Source of the DNA: Rhizoctonia solani
Taxonomy: Eukaryota; Basidiomycota; Agaricomycetes; Cantharellales; Ceratobasidiaceae
Direction: 5' to 3'
Length of the DNA: 64,000 nucleotides
Assembly (NCBI RefSeq): GCF_016906535.1
Contig: NC_057385.1
Span: forward strand, 806,001 to 870,000
This document shows, piece after piece, positions 11,853-28,880 of this stretch. The notes beneath the pieces were generated by a model that saw only the letters and a program-made list of their open reading frames with translations, did not search any database and was not told where the DNA came from. Numbering within the stretch: position 1 is the first letter of the stretch; each line of letters starts with the position of its first letter. Both the position numbers and the translations under genes were made by a program.

Positions 11853-13496
11853 TCGTCGTTGCTTCACTCGACCTGTGGCGGCCTGTAATGTTAATCCTGT
11901 ACATCCCTCTGTCATAGACATCACTTTTTGGATATTTAATTGGCTTTTTAATCTACCGGTTCAAGATCTCAAATTGAGTTGGAACTCAGCTACAATTGGG
12001 CTTCCGTTGCCGAGGGGGCGCAACCCAAACGTCATGTGGGTTGGTATAGGGGTAAAAATGACTTGAGTTTCAAGCATTCTTTTACGCAAGTTTCAGGCCC
12101 AGGAGTAATCGGGAATTTGGGTTCGATTTAATAGACGGATTGCAATACCTCGGCCCACGTTGTGAAATCTGTCTTGTATCATGGGATGGAATCATGATCC
12201 CCCGCCACCATATTCGATACGATGGGGGTCCAGAGCCTCGAATCAGGGGGGGCTTAGGCTTACGAGACAAATGTTGAGTTTGTCGCGAGTACTATTGACC
12301 CTGACCATGAGTGATAACTTTGACTGTCGCCGACATCCCCAAGTGGCAACTCCCAAAACCCAAAACATGTAGGGGCCTAGACAAGAGGGGCTGGTACATG
12401 TCGGATAACCTTCGGTCGGTCGCACGCCGTCTTGACATGTATCTCCAGCGACCAATTTGTTACTCTGGCTGGCGCTCAACGTCATTGATTCGTAGTTAGC
12501 AAGAACAAAATCTTCAGTTTTGTTCGAGCAACCCTAGGCTGTTTGATACCACATGTTCTTTACAATCAACGAGGCACCAGATAAACGAACCGTAAATCCC
12601 TCGCAATTGCTCTAAATGGCATACCTTGACGGAATGAGTAAATATCGCTGCGTTTTGATCACAAGATGAAGCAGCTCACACACACACACTCAATTTCGTT
12701 TCAAGCCAAAGACTAGAAGGAATAATAAAGGTCCCATTCCTCTTTTTCTCACAGGAAGTATGTCCCCAAAATGATCCTCCGTTCGGTGTACCCTTTTCAT
12801 TTGTCCCTTTACATCTCGACAAGTATTCTTTGTCAGTTTAGCCGGAAGCACGTTCGTATCTCCGGAGGTGGCACCGTTGTCCCCACTTCGGCATTTTAAA
12901 CAATATTGTACGCTTGCTCGGAGGATGATCAAGTCGCCGGAAAAATGCGTCCATTTAGCTGTGTGCGATCGACGTGACGTTGGGCACTCGCTACCAGCAG
13001 GGAGTCAACGTCAACGTCAATGCTTCTGCCAGTGTCAAGGTGGTGTTGTGTTGATGGACATTGCGCCATGTTCCCGATAATGAAGCCCTGGTTCGGCCTT
13101 GAGGTAGTCGTCACAGTGGAGCAGGCCTAGGGGTGGAGATTAATAGATCGTGGTGGGTGGATACTTTGCATGAACGATCGAAGGTCAATGGGCATCGGTG
13201 GGGTTATAGAGGAGCTGCTGGATGTACAACGAAGTCAAGAAGGTGGTACAACTGTTTGATCCCAGTAAGTTCATGTCTTCCGAGGTAATGCCAAAACAAG
13301 AACTGGATGTCTTTATTCATGGCCTGGCTCTCAGTCTGACCGCTCCACTTCATCGGGATACTTTCGGCTCTGTCTACACCAACGATTTAGTTTTCGCTCT
13401 GGTTGAATCTTCACATCCCAATCGTCACCTATATTCACGAATTGAATGCTCCTGTCGGAGAGAAACTGTTAGCTTTTGTGGTGCGTGCTAGTACCA
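11853..13496. other. AT-richer spacer with a dinucleotide repeat and isolated open frames
   Basis: No gene recognised. A short (CA)n tract lies at about 12676-12690. The frame 13222-13491 plus contains a protein-like stretch, and in another frame about 13407-13480 reads HIPIVTYIHELNAPVGEK before a GTGCGT donor-like site. This looks like an exon, but no family was recognised. Confidence 0.4.
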
Positions 13497-13957
13497 TCAC
13501 AACACATCTAAACACCTCCTGAATTGGGTCATCGAGCACAAACAAAGCTCCGGTGCGTACGTTTGCAACTCAATAGAACTTTGCTTATAGTCTGGCAGAT
13601 CCGGGAATAGCGACTCGGATATAATACATCCCCGCTGGTTCGGCTCGCTGTAGCGTAAGGCAAACCCAATAGGCCCAAGTCGGTCCTGATTGAAGCTGGA
13701 GAATCCCCAAAACTGGCGAGATGAGGTATCTGCGCTCAACTTACGGCGAGGAAAGCATATAGGGCGAGTGCCGAGTTCGGGCACATCTTCTACATCAAGT
13801 TTGATCGTGACCTCGGTCATGGCGACTGCATGCGCGCGGGTCGTATCAGCACGCTGCGATGTCAAACAAATAACTTTATTTAGACATACCCACCCCGAGA
13901 TCTTCCTCGCGTAGATGTTATTTTTTCCGTGCTGCCTTTTTCAGAACGACTTTCCAT
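13497..13957 (-). CDS. Small hypothetical protein
   Basis: Family unknown. A possible start at 13957 gives MESRSEKGSTEKITSTRGR, a basic Ser/Arg N-terminus. After a short intron (GTATGT...CGCAG) the main exon reads VTIKLDVEDVPELGTRPICF and continues through RQFWGFSSFNQDRLGPIGFA and CIISESLFPDLPDYKQ. This composition looks like a folded domain. The two exons join in frame only if one G is missing at the donor GGTGGG|TATGT. The end is uncertain because a further short intron could begin near the GTACGC at about 13557. The opposite strand is also partly open, so the strand choice rests on composition. Confidence 0.4.
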
Positions 13958-14849
13958 TTCGCCCACTTGCCCCCTTCGAGCCGTACTAACCCGCAGCAGA
14001 GTGCTATCGACTTTATAAGTTCCCATGGTTCAAAGAACAAGCTAGGATACAAAATGGGTTAGATTTCATCGATTGGTCGACTGAAACTTTGTGGCGCCAC
14101 ATACTATTCCCAACCATCTTGTTGGGCAGGTAAGAGACGAATTTCATCCTGCTTTGATGGAAATTAAATCATTCATCTTGTCGACGACCCATGGCTGTTC
14201 TAAACGACACTAAATACTGACTCTCGTAGCTTTCTATGATTGACCTGGGAAACTTGACCATGGAATTCAAGTATTTGTCGGATTCGTGCCGCACAAAAAC
14301 AGTCATTATACGATCCTTCCAGGGGCAGTCACCCATTTGCGCGATGGGTGAGAGCTCAACACCCTGCTCTCTGGGGAAGGTCGGAGTCGGACGTTTTTGG
14401 CTATCCTCCGAACCGCAATCTAGTCCCATGGCCTTCGTGCTTTCGCAATGCGGCTACGGCCTCTGGCACTAGTCCCTGTTTGGAGGGCTCATGTAGAAGA
14501 TGGCATAGCTCCTTAAGGGGCCAACTAATCTTGTGTCCGTCGTCCAGGAACGGGTTGAAGACATCTTCATCCTAGACAATCATCAAGCGAAAGAACAGTA
14601 CGTAACAAAGTATGCACTCACAAGCAGAAAGCCTCAGTACGAAAAACCAACGACAAGGTGCCATCAGAACGAACGCGGATATCACTATACTAAAGTCCCG
14701 ATGTTTCAGTGCCTCACCGCATCTCGATTTAATCAATTCACATTGATTTGTCCGTTCTGGTTAAGTTGTGCACAGACAGCCTATCAGTCCAAATTTCATC
14801 TCAGCTCTGTTCCTAAACGTTAACTTGTCCTCACCTACCGTTATTTTTT

Positions 14850-16209
14850 CAGCCTGGTACCGGCGAGGCGGCGATCAGCCAAGGATCATCGCTGCAGGTA
14901 TGGATTAGGACTTACCACTTGACATAGCAACTCGATAGACTGATTATACTTGACCAGCTGGACCTATGTTGTACTTTGGCCTACATGCGGGTAAGTATCA
15001 CCAATTAAGTAGTCATTCGTGTGTATGTCACACGTAGAGACAACAACAAGCGAGCATGCAATCGAGCCTATTGGTCCTCGAATACAGATCCACCATACAA
15101 CTGTCGGCCTTGGGATTGAATGCCAATCTGAAACATTTTCTGGCTTACCACATCGATTATAGCGTTCCACGAGCCCTGTCACGGTCTACAGCAGATGTAT
15201 CTCAGTCGCCCCCAGAAATAATACAAAATAGTACATACCTCAGCGAGACACGCCTCAACGAGACTACCGTTTGGTCTCCTGCAGTACTTCCCAACTTCGA
15301 TCGGCACGCTATGGTACATTGCTTAGTAGGTATGGACAAATAATTCGTCGCGGTAGCCGTAGACCGGCGTGCTGTCGAATTCTGTAATTTTTATGACAAG
15401 CCCATTGCGTTTGCTCGCTATCTTGAGCTGAAAGATTACCATTTGGCTTCAGGCCCTGATTTATAGATAATATTACTGACTGAGCGCATAGTCTTATCGA
15501 ATTCATCTGAAATATCGATTCTGAGACGTACAATGTGACCATCTTTTTGTAGTGCATTTCAGCTATTATCCATCCCCAAAATGTCCTCGAAATACCTACA
15601 ACCGTATCAACCGGTATTCGTGTAAACTTTTTTCAGAAGTCATCAGGCATGGTCCCAGCGCCGAAACGACGCACAAGACATGCTTGGAGCTCGTTGTTGA
15701 CCTGTATATGGAGGTGATCGGTGTATCTACGTGCCGTCAACTCAAACTTGCCAAACACGTTGAAATGGACCTAATGTATAAACTGAGCGTATTCTAGATT
15801 CGTGGGGAGCAACTGAGGGTTCGATTTCAACCTATGGGATATCATTCGCGGATGTTCCTGCAGCTGAACTAGTACTCTTCTAATGGATCCCATACTTGGG
15901 CAGTCAACCATGTGCCCTCTTTTTCGATCCCCACTAGTACGTATCAGATACTTACTTGATACGGATTGACCGTATCTGTTACCTCACCGATGACAGGAAA
16001 TGCACCCTTTTGGCAAACGAATTCACCAAAGAGATTGTGCTCACTTTGATTTTGGAAGTCGAGGTTCATCCATAGCTTGGCGTTTGTGATTAGACCTGTA
16101 TCTGGGGCGGATATCATTTATGAGTCTAGGCCTCCAGAGACCGATGATTCAGCTTCAGATGAGTATAACCCGTTTGGTTCGCTGATCGCGACTTTGGCCA
16201 GCGTCAACT
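14850..16209 (+). pseudogene. Exon-like fragments of an unassigned plus-strand gene
   Basis: Several splice-flanked pieces read well but do not assemble into a known protein. A piece after TTTTTTCAG (about 14853-14897) reads WYRRGGDQPRIIAA. After a 63-nt intron (GTATGG...ACCAG) the next piece reads GPMLYFGLHA and is followed by GTAAGT. About 15349-15456 reads RRAVEFCNFYDKPIAFARYL then a stop. The last piece, ending TAG at about 16209, reads FVIRPVSGADIIYESRPPE and then SLIATLASVN. It may be a real gene whose frame is broken by missing bases, or a decayed one. No family recognised. Confidence 0.35.
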
Positions 16210-17640
16210 AGCTGCCGGCTTTGCAAGGGAAGGTTCGATCCGTGATGTAAGAAATGCATCGTTACGTGTGTACTAAATGAGTAAACGCAAGACTATTTTG
16301 AGACGTACTGGTGCCACCCAGACGAAACGGGCGAACAAACGTTTGTGATGAGGGGAGGATTCTGTAGTGTTGTAGTGTTTTTCGTAGGTTAAGGTTTGGG
16401 CGCCTAGCATAGGCAAGTGAGCATCTCGGAGGTAAATGGGCTTGGGCCTATCACATTGCTCGTTCATCACGCTATGACAACACTCATCGAGGACCAGATC
16501 TCATTTTTTCGTAGGCCCAAATAGGAAGGACATATTTCATAGCTGTCGTTCGTGGGCTGCGTGGTTGACATTTGTTCGGCCAAGCAGAAAAAGGAATGTC
16601 GGCGGACAAAGAAGATATCTAGCCTCGAAGTACGCCCAAAACAAAAGGTGTTGGGCGCGTACGTGGAGAGTATACAGTTTATCCAGACATATCTCAAATG
16701 TCCCGCGATAACAAAGTTCCGCCAATCAGCGGGCATTCATACCGATTGCGCTTGGACCACGGTCAACAGGGTTCACAGTAGTGTTTGATAAGCATCACGT
16801 GTCATGATGTAGCCTTGGGAAACAAATTAACCCCGACCACCTGCTTAGTCAAGTATTACCGTGGGTACGAAGCGTCATAGGAATTGTGGGTGTAAATCAG
16901 CCCCCCTGACCACACGGACCACGAACCCCAATAGTCTAATGTTACTAGAGTCTCTCTCACGTTCTGCTGGATGCTTCCTCAACTAAATAATGGAGAGTTA
17001 GTCAAGATGATTCCCCTTGACGTCAACATGCCCAGCTCCCCCACCTATTGAAGTAAAATACGTGTGTGCATGGCGTGTGCCGTTTGCGCGCGTCGCTACA
17101 ATCTGATTATCTAGCATCACGAGATCGCTCAGGTGAGTATGGGGAAGGTGGGGGTGGAGATTTTCGCATTTGTAGAGTAGGATTTTCTGGGTATATGCGA
17201 GGTCATCGAAGTCTCGCGGAGTGCGTACCGATTCCCCGATTGAATTCGACTCGTGAACTGTTGGGCCTGAAAGCATGTAGGATTGGACGATCGGTCCGGT
17301 ACAGGGCCGATGGAAGTACTGGGGGCGGGGAATATTTACAACGTGTCTGAGGGTTTAGGCGGTGCTTAGACGCGAGCACGTTCGAATGAATTAAGGTTGT
17401 CGCGTGAAACCGGGGAACGTGTTCAATTGACCGGACTAAAATCGGATTTAGCAACCAACGCCAATTGGGCAAATGGCGGGATAGGCATTGCATGCAGCCT
17501 GACCCCGTTAAGACACAGCGTCGACGACCACAGTCAGCTTGACTTGAAGAGCTCCAATACCCTCGCCGACTTGCTCAAGCAGTCTGTTCCTAATTTGGCC
17601 TATTAGAAGCGCCGTAGTGTACCCGAACAACGCCTAATTC
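16210..17640. other. Spacer with no supported gene
   Basis: Short frames (16467-16736 minus, 16552-16788 plus, 17066-17350 plus, 17397-17606 plus) have no recognisable domain. The 69-residue frame at 17397-17606 (ending LADLLKQSVPNLAY) has reasonable composition but nothing around it to support it. A run of paired and G-rich stretches near 17.1-17.35 kb is not repeated elsewhere in the window. Confidence 0.4.
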
Positions 17641-17649
17641 TAGACTTCC

Positions 17650-21176
<3,527 letters not shown>

Positions 21177-21775
21177 GAGCATCGCATGCATTTAGATTGT
21201 TTGCTCTTGGCTGAAACTATAATAGTTGTTACGATTTTCTGTTTGTTCCTCTGCGCACCTGGTTTCCGTGCGTAGTTCTGTGCCTGTGTGTGATATATGC
21301 AATATCCAACGTCTCGTACATACACTTTCTACAACCCAAGCCTACTCTATGATTCACATGCCCGTCCCCCCTCCCCTTGTTTTCTTGTCTATTCTTTTCT
21401 CGGTTTTATTTGCCTCTTTTTTCTTTTGGCTGGGGTCGCTGATACAGGCTCTGGCTATGGTTTGGTGGGTTGGTGGTTCTTGGCAATAGTATTTTGTTAT
21501 CTGAATGAACACTTTTGAATGGATTGTTCATATGGGACGTATTTGTTACTGAAGTAGTGATGGTACAGCCAGAACGAAGCGTTTCAAGAGCAAATTCGAA
21601 GAGGGGCAATGGGAACAGGTACATGGAAGTGAATTGAAATCGGTGTTTTCCGGTCCCGCAAGGTTGTGAGCCACGGTCGCGGCGTCGAAAGAGGTCGAAA
21701 GAATCGAAGCATCGCATCCATCCGAGTGTATGTGTTTGCATCTCAGGCAAAACTGATACGCACACACGCTACCAT

Positions 21776-22328
21776 TCATCGGAGAGACTCGAAGCTCATC
21801 CTCTGATCGCGACACAAGACTGCCATATCAGTAATATCCATCTCTGGCTCGGTATAGTTTGCCAGTGCGGCCCGTTCGCGTTCGGTCAATCGACGAGGGG
21901 GGTGGTCAACAAATTGAGGAGAAGTCGGAATCCACGATCCGATCCGATTGTGCGGAGAAGTGGGTGAATGGGATGACTTCCATGAGTTGGTACTACTCAT
22001 CGACGACGCCGAGTGCTTATGTCTGGATCGTTGTTGTTCCGGGTCTACAAATGCACTAGTCATGCGGTTGTGATTTGGCTTCTGTATACAGGAATTTAGT
22101 CGGGTCACACAAACTTTTGACTCTGGAAGTTTGAGACGAAAGAGCAGACTGGGAATGGAAGTTGCAACCGGTACTCACCCGAGCTTCACTAACTTTCGGA
22201 GTGTCCCGTGTGGAAGTAGGCAGCGGAGGAGGAGGAGAGTAGAGCACATGGTTCGTAAACGCAGCGAGGTCATCAAAGGTAAGAGAGAATCCTTTGACAG
22301 TCGACATAGAGGCAGATGGACGGGACAT
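21776..22328 (-). CDS. Hypothetical protein, Ser/Pro-rich
   Basis: Family not recognised. Exon 1 (22179-22328) begins MSRPSASMSTVKGFSLTFDD and contains a polyproline stretch (SPPPPLPTST). A 97-nt intron (gtgagt...atacag) leads to exon 2 (21776-22081), with KHSASSMSSTNSWKSSHSPT and the C-terminus LTERERAALANYTEPEMDIT...RMSFESLR. About 151 residues, mostly disordered apart from the C-terminal helix. Its 3' end faces that of the SRPK gene and its 5' end faces histone H3. More exons may exist upstream, since the minus strand stays open to about 22835, but joining them is ambiguous. Confidence 0.6.
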
Positions 22329-22498
22329 GGCCGGTAGTTCACGAGCAACACTCGGGTGCAAGCGGGCAAGAGAGGGGGAGAAGTTATTGACAGTGTCCGG
22401 TCGGGGTCGGAGGTATATATTTTCGGCAAGTACTCACGGACGGACAAAGTCAACAACGAGGGCCGAACGTGTGTTATGTGTCGAAGTTAGATCGATCA

Positions 22499-22911
22499 AT
22501 GTCCTTTGTTTTGGCGCCTGCGAACATGCACTTTGGGATATGCAAGGGGCACGTACATAATGCTCCCGCATACACCACCGTTGATAACTCCGACGCATAC
22601 ATTGTATACCAGGGCGACATGCTAAAAGTAAGGTAGAGACAATGGTGAGACTAACTCTGCTGAGACAGCCGATACCGGTGGCAGTGACCCGGCAGATTCC
22701 CAAGCGCCGGATGATTTCACGATGATTGGATGGGCGGAGTCGCACAGACCAGGTCGCAGTGGGAGTGTTGCGCGAGAGACAACGGTGCAATTTGTTCGAA
22801 ATACGGAGCCTCTGTCTCTTGCTCTCAACTACCACCAGTTTTACCCCCGTAACCTACACCCGCTGCCCCAGCGTCGTTTTCCGTACTCAAATCTTTATAT
22901 AAACTCATACA

Positions 22912-22934
<23 letters not shown>
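22499..22934 (+). CDS. Weak candidate plus-strand gene overlapping the H3 start
   Basis: Starts MSFVLAPANMHFGICKGHVH, continues NAPAYTTVDNSDAYIVYQGD, then a GTAAGG donor-like site and a 37-nt intron with a CTAACT branch-like sequence. The next piece reads TADTGGSDPADSQAPDDFTM and stays open to a stop at 22932-22934, past the H3 ATG. The composition is protein-like, but the minus strand is open across the same bases, the intron is very short, and the overlap with H3 is odd. Function unknown. Confidence 0.25.
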
Positions 22935-23724
<790 letters not shown>

Positions 23725-26310
23725 GCTTGTAGACTCGATCCTATGCACCTATAGTTTATAATTTGTACTTTCTTGGTGCACAAGGACATCTTTCTATTCT
23801 GCCTATTATGGTCTCGGCGTATTCTGTTGTTTGTAGCCTAGATTCGCTCTTCCTCAGCCGGATCATGTATCTAAGCTCATGAATGTTTATTTGAGTTTGA
23901 TGAATGTATGGGATTCCAGTACAACTTCCAAGGTCCTAAGTCTGGCTTTGTATCATCCGATGCTGCAGAGGCATCTATTTCTGTGCGACTTCCTGTTGAT
24001 GGATGCATCTAATAGACTCGCATCAAGAAACTGGGGTGTTGCTCGTCGCCAGCACCTTGGTGGCAAAGTTGTGAGGTCAGGTGTGGAGTTTATGACGCAT
24101 ACATCCCATCTCTTCTACGAATGATCACGAGAATTGCGTCGATATGACTTGGGTCAAGAAATTCGAAGTTAATGATACTCCCCGGGGTTGCGCCACTAAC
24201 AGATCGTCTCTGACCGCAGTCATTCGGGTATTTCGGCCAATCCTCAATAGGGGTAATAGCTTCGGGCCCAGCTGATGTTACTGCATTTGCGCGTGCTATG
24301 ACCCTTTACTTGTATTGGTATTCTTCGGACGTTGTTGTTTTGCTTTGAAAGTTGTACTATTGTTCAATCTCAGAATAAATGACGAATGACAAACGATACA
24401 TCGGTGACTTTCGATATTGTCAGCTTCCGAGCTCGGATGCGGCTTGTAAACTACAAGTGGTTGAAATCACAGTGGGCGTTGAATAGATAATAGCAAAATT
24501 CATGCAGAGCTTAATTTTGTGAGATTATTCATTTAACACTCTACCAGTAGACAAAACGGTCATATACACAAGCTGCTGGCTACAGAATGGAGTATAACCA
24601 AATAAATATACCGAACTTGGACGCATTAGAAAGTCTGAACGAGTACTATAAAGCTGAAATAGGCGGAAGCACAATTCTCCAGCATGATATCGCATTGCTG
24701 CATGTATTGGCCACCCAGAGCCATGCCTGATACGCATATTTAGCTCCAGCTTTGAATATCAAACCAAGGGCACTTGCATTTCGGACTATCATTGGATGTA
24801 CGTGATGCTATGTGGTTGATTGTTTCCTATGTGATTTATAAGTCACTTTGCTTCAGCCGGTTTTGCAGAATGGCTTGGTGTGGTTCCCTCGTTCACATAG
24901 CCAGATATATCTAAAAGGTGATGCCGCGTGACCAATTTATGTGCACGACACTCTTGCTCCTATTTGGACTGTATAAAAGTTTCAGTGTCCAACTTCTGGT
25001 CCTCATTCATCTTAAATTTACCTAAGCTACTTCTATTCATACACGTAGCAATGTGTTCGTCTACAGTACTGCCCTTATAATTGTCTCGTCTTATAGCCAA
25101 TACGAACCTCTGTGACCCATAGCACCTCAGGGTTGGCATGATTGATGATATGCTAATTTCACGGGTCGTGGATATGTAGTGCGATTTCCTCGGGCTCTTT
25201 TCTCCTCCAGAGGCAATCACACAACCCCTCCCGCTCACCTCCGTAGCTCATCGAGCTTTGGCGCTTATCCTTACTCATATGGTTGCTGTACATGGTTGCT
25301 ATACACAGTAAGCGCGTCCCACGCCCTTCGCGTTGTTAGTTAACTAATAATTACTGATGGTTTGTTTGTTTTGATAATGCTGCTATTAATTCGGCCGTTC
25401 TATCTCATAGTGTTTGAATAGAGCACTCGATCTACTATTCGCCTAATCTTTTACATTATTCTGAACCGTTGTATAGAATCAGCAACTCTCCGCACAGTAT
25501 CACTGTACAGCATATATGCGCCCAGCGCATAGGTTTGTTCGCAGCGCATAGAACGGACGCTGTCTGGTTTTCAATGAGAGCGTCTTTGTCGCTTTATGGC
25601 TTACTCAACAAGTACGGTCTGATTGATCCTCCGCCAAAGAGTTTTTTGCCCGTTGCTCCGAGTTCAGGGATCTGAAACCTAGGAGGCGTTTCAAGGCTCG
25701 GATTCTCTTGGGAACGGAGGTTTTATGTGAGTCAAAATGAACTCAACTAAACTTATTTACGCGATTCATTGTATTCTGTAATGAGAATTGGTAGGTTATC
25801 GCCCCGTTCGCGCGAACTCCTTTTGAAGCTGATCTAGCTCGACCAAAGAGATATTGATTACTAGGTGCAGTTAGAGCTTTAGGAATATAGTACCAACCTG
25901 GTGGCCAGTTAGCTTGAAGTTCAACATGCGCCGCCAAGGTATTGAACAAAGGCTGTATGTTGTAACAGTCACAGCGTCACGTGGAGAAATCTTGGAGAGG
26001 CTGTGGGCGTGTTTTTGAATTTCTGAACACGTTCATTACCTCAAAATTTCGATCCACAGGCGTTTTCCGGTGCAAACAGAATTGCTCGTAGGTCGCTGAG
26101 AGAAATACTTGTTCTACCTTTTGGTTTGACTTGAATACTTCAGCTTTTCGTGAATGGGGCCAATTTGATCCACCAGCGAACCGTGTGGCTACATTATGCT
26201 ATCGAAGTTTAGGGAACCATACGAACTTGCCTAGTAGTATACATTTGGAGACACTATCGGAGGCTGAAAATTGTCCAAAAAGTGCCATTATAACGCGCAA
26301 ATCCAAGCTG
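23725..26310. other. 2.6-kb AT-rich spacer
   Basis: No gene recognised. The minus frame 25743-25949 contains a protein-like run (HVELQANWPPGWYYIPKALT, then LFGRARSASKGVRANG) flanked by stop codons and could be an old exon. Other frames are short and composition-poor. No direct repeats or terminal repeats of a transposon were seen. Confidence 0.45.
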
Positions 26311-27978
26311 TCACCAATCACCTAAAAAGACTCCTCGTTGATGCCCGACCACCGGTACCCCTTGTTGAGGACCGACTTGGATCATCTGTCCTACAGCATC
26401 ACGCGTCCAGTTTCGCACGGCATGCCACCCTTGAACAAGTGCAAGCGCGATCCAACCAAATATCATGCTCGGCAGTAGGCGGTACGGGATCGCGCGCGCG
26501 CGATTTGGCAATTCATGGAAAACACGCCTAAGATAAGGACCCCATGGCTCGGGCTCAGTATCTTCTTCGACTTGACCAACTTCGAGGATGGCGGTTTCGG
26601 CGCGCCGAGTAAGAGTTGGGCAATGTGTCGGGTAAGTTTGTAGACAAGCCAAATTGCTCTAAATATAACTGTTAGTTTAAAGCACAGCACATGATTATAT
26701 GCGTACCTGGCCACGCCAATAATAATCACCACGAAAACGAGTAGAGTCGCAGTATCGTTTGCTGCTGCTCTTCGCTGCCCACGTGTCCAATTCCCACCAA
26801 ATAACCGTAGAGGAGCAATCAACCCAACCGAAAACAGGAGATTCAAAAAAGACAGGATGCCAACAACGCCAAGGCCAGTCATAAACCTATAGATGAACCA
26901 TCGCACAAACCGTTCGAATCGCGATGGAGGGCTGCGGATCTTGCGCTTTGGATATTTCTTCTGTGATCTCGTCTTCTGAGGTATCTTGACCGTACTCTTG
27001 AATCCCTTGCTCGAAGTATGGACACTCTCATATCTGCTGTCGTCGAGGATATCACTCCTGTCAGGCTCCTCGTCATCTTTCTTCCAGAATTCGTACTCTT
27101 CCTCAAGGTCAGAAATATCGCTAAATGTTTTCACAGCCAGCTTGAAAACGTCTTTGGCCGTGTCCCACGAATATGCGTAGTAATCGAACGGCGAGATGAC
27201 AACGCCACCGAAGCTAGCACTGAAAAACGAATCGGAATCCCGTTGGTTTGTCATTTGGGGTTCGCTCAGGGCTTCGGCGTCCGGGACAAAATACGTTCCC
27301 AGAAAAGACGACAATAAAACTATGATAGTAAATAATAGCACGGATGCCGTACTCAAGACAACTGGAAACGTGTCACTGACTCAGCTCTCTCATCGAACCA
27401 CGTTACGCACCAGGCGAATTAGCAAGGCCCACCGCTCGCGTTCTAGCAAGTGCGTACTTGAACCCACATTGAGGACAGGACCAAAAGGCACTCCGATTTT
27501 GGGACATGACACGCCATTGCTTCAAGCAGTTTACATGAACATACTTTGGAGATACCATCAGTATTCAATTCATTTGAAAGATTTGGGAATTTCTCACCCG
27601 AATAGAACCGCGACATAGGCAAGGGCTAATGAGTCTACCCAGCTCGGCTTCTTCCTCTGCTCCTGCAAGGCATATACGACATTGTCTTTCCTCGGGCAAT
27701 TTGGTCTCGGACTCTGGCGCAGGTTCTTGTACAGGCGTCACTGGATCGGTTGCTAACGGAGGAGTAGCTGGGCGACCGGATGACTCGGTGATGCTTGGCT
27801 CGTTATCGGACTGTGCCTTGACATGTTCATAATCTTCCGGCACTGAAGGGTCCGAGGAGGCGATGATGCGCTCAGCAACGTCACTGGCATAACGCCTTGA
27901 CCTAATTTCGGTGTAAGTAGAGTGGTGCTGTTCAACGGCTGAGCTTGAGCCGGCCGAGTCGCATTGTTGTTCGTCCAT
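26311..27978 (-). CDS. Membrane RING-CH (MARCH-type) E3 ubiquitin ligase
   Basis: Probable membrane-anchored ubiquitin ligase. The N-terminal tail (MDEQQCDSAGSS...) precedes an RING-CH finger: CRICLAGAEEEAELG, SPCLCRGSI, YVHVNCLKQWRVMSQN and WSCPQCGFKY, giving the C4HC3 pattern with His before the fifth Cys. Downstream are hydrophobic segments: STASVLLFTIIVLLSSFLG, a helix in GVVGILSFLNLLFSVGLIAP and one in TATLLVFVVIIIGVA. A cytosolic loop of about 110 residues between them is basic. Introns lie near 27365-27410, 27550-27605 and 26654-26705. After VYKLTRHIAQLLL one base is missing at 26605-26606; then the frame continues AETAILEVGQVEEDTEPEPW, a typical family C-terminus, with a further hydrophobic stretch to the stop at 26311. 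Substrates cannot be inferred. It shares a 300-bp divergent promoter region with the next gene. Confidence 0.82.
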
Positions 27979-28279
27979 CGTGACCAAGGGCCACCGCGAT
28001 AATTATGTGGAAATCAGCGAGGCAAAAAGGTATGGTTGAACGTGTAAGAGTCAGACCCTGATGACACTATCTACCCCGCTTTTGTGGCAGTCACGTGCAA
28101 AACGCCCCAGGCCGATCCGCCTATTAAACCTGTGCCTTCACCCCTCTCTCGAGTCAACATCGGTCTTTTTTTCCAGACGCGCCTACCCACGGATACGTAG
28201 TATTTATACTCCCATAAGCCATTTTCTTCCTCTCATCCCACGACCACCCAACCACCACTCAGCCTTTTCTCACTGTGCC

Positions 28280-28880
28280 ATGTCTTGTGATATCAAAGTC
28301 CAATCCGCTCTCGAACATGACCGCTGGATGGCTCACAAGTCGGCAGACAGGCTTAAGGGAAAGCGTGTTCCTCGTTGCGCCTGCTCATGGTGCGCGAGTG
28401 CTCGTATCCCCTCTGGCCGAGGTGGGAACGGTCGTGTCTGCGCTCGTGTCGACGACCATGAGATTGATGGACTCACTCTTGGAGATCACGATGTTGAAGA
28501 AGAGCTTTTCCTAGAGGCTCTTCACGCGTCTATCAACCCCAATATGACACGCGTTGCTCGTTCAGCTGAGGTCCCACTCACTGCTCTTATCCGCGAGCCT
28601 CGCCGACGCAAAGGTACGATGCTCCCCCGGGTTTTCTTGCTTATCTCATTGACACATGACCTTATCTCTAGTTGATATTCTCGAAGACTTTGAGATCATT
28701 CGTCCCACGCGCGCCGTGCTGGCTCTTGATGACGATGGGTTTGGTGTTTCGAACCGCCACGTCGGTCGGGATGAACTAGAAGAATGGGAGGATGTTGGCC
28801 TTATTTCAGAGGCCAAGGGACCCGCCAAGCTTGTTGCTACGAGTGCCCGCTCTTACGCAGAGGTCTTGACTAAGGCATGA
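28280..28880 (+). CDS. Hypothetical protein with a cysteine-containing N-terminal segment
   Basis: Not recognised. Exon 1 (28280-28613) begins MSCDIKVQSALEHDRWMAHK and has a basic, Cys-bearing part (RCACSWCASARIPSGRGG) followed by an acidic segment (HEIDGLTLGDHDVEEELF). A 58-nt intron (gtacga...tctctag) leads to exon 2 (28672-28880) with DILEDFEIIRPTRAVLAL and EEWEDVGLISEAKG. The protein is about 180 residues, with no signal peptide and no membrane segment. Three cysteines in CACSWC might bind metal, but no standard finger is complete. The frame is also open upstream to 28061, but the ATG at 28280 follows a C/T-rich leader and begins the sequence with coding character. Confidence 0.68.

Noticed and set aside
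26463..26600. Alternative C-terminus of the RING-CH protein (…SRTAYCRA)
   Set aside because: It comes from reading through a missing base; the other frame gives the conserved AETAILEVGQVEEDTE ending.
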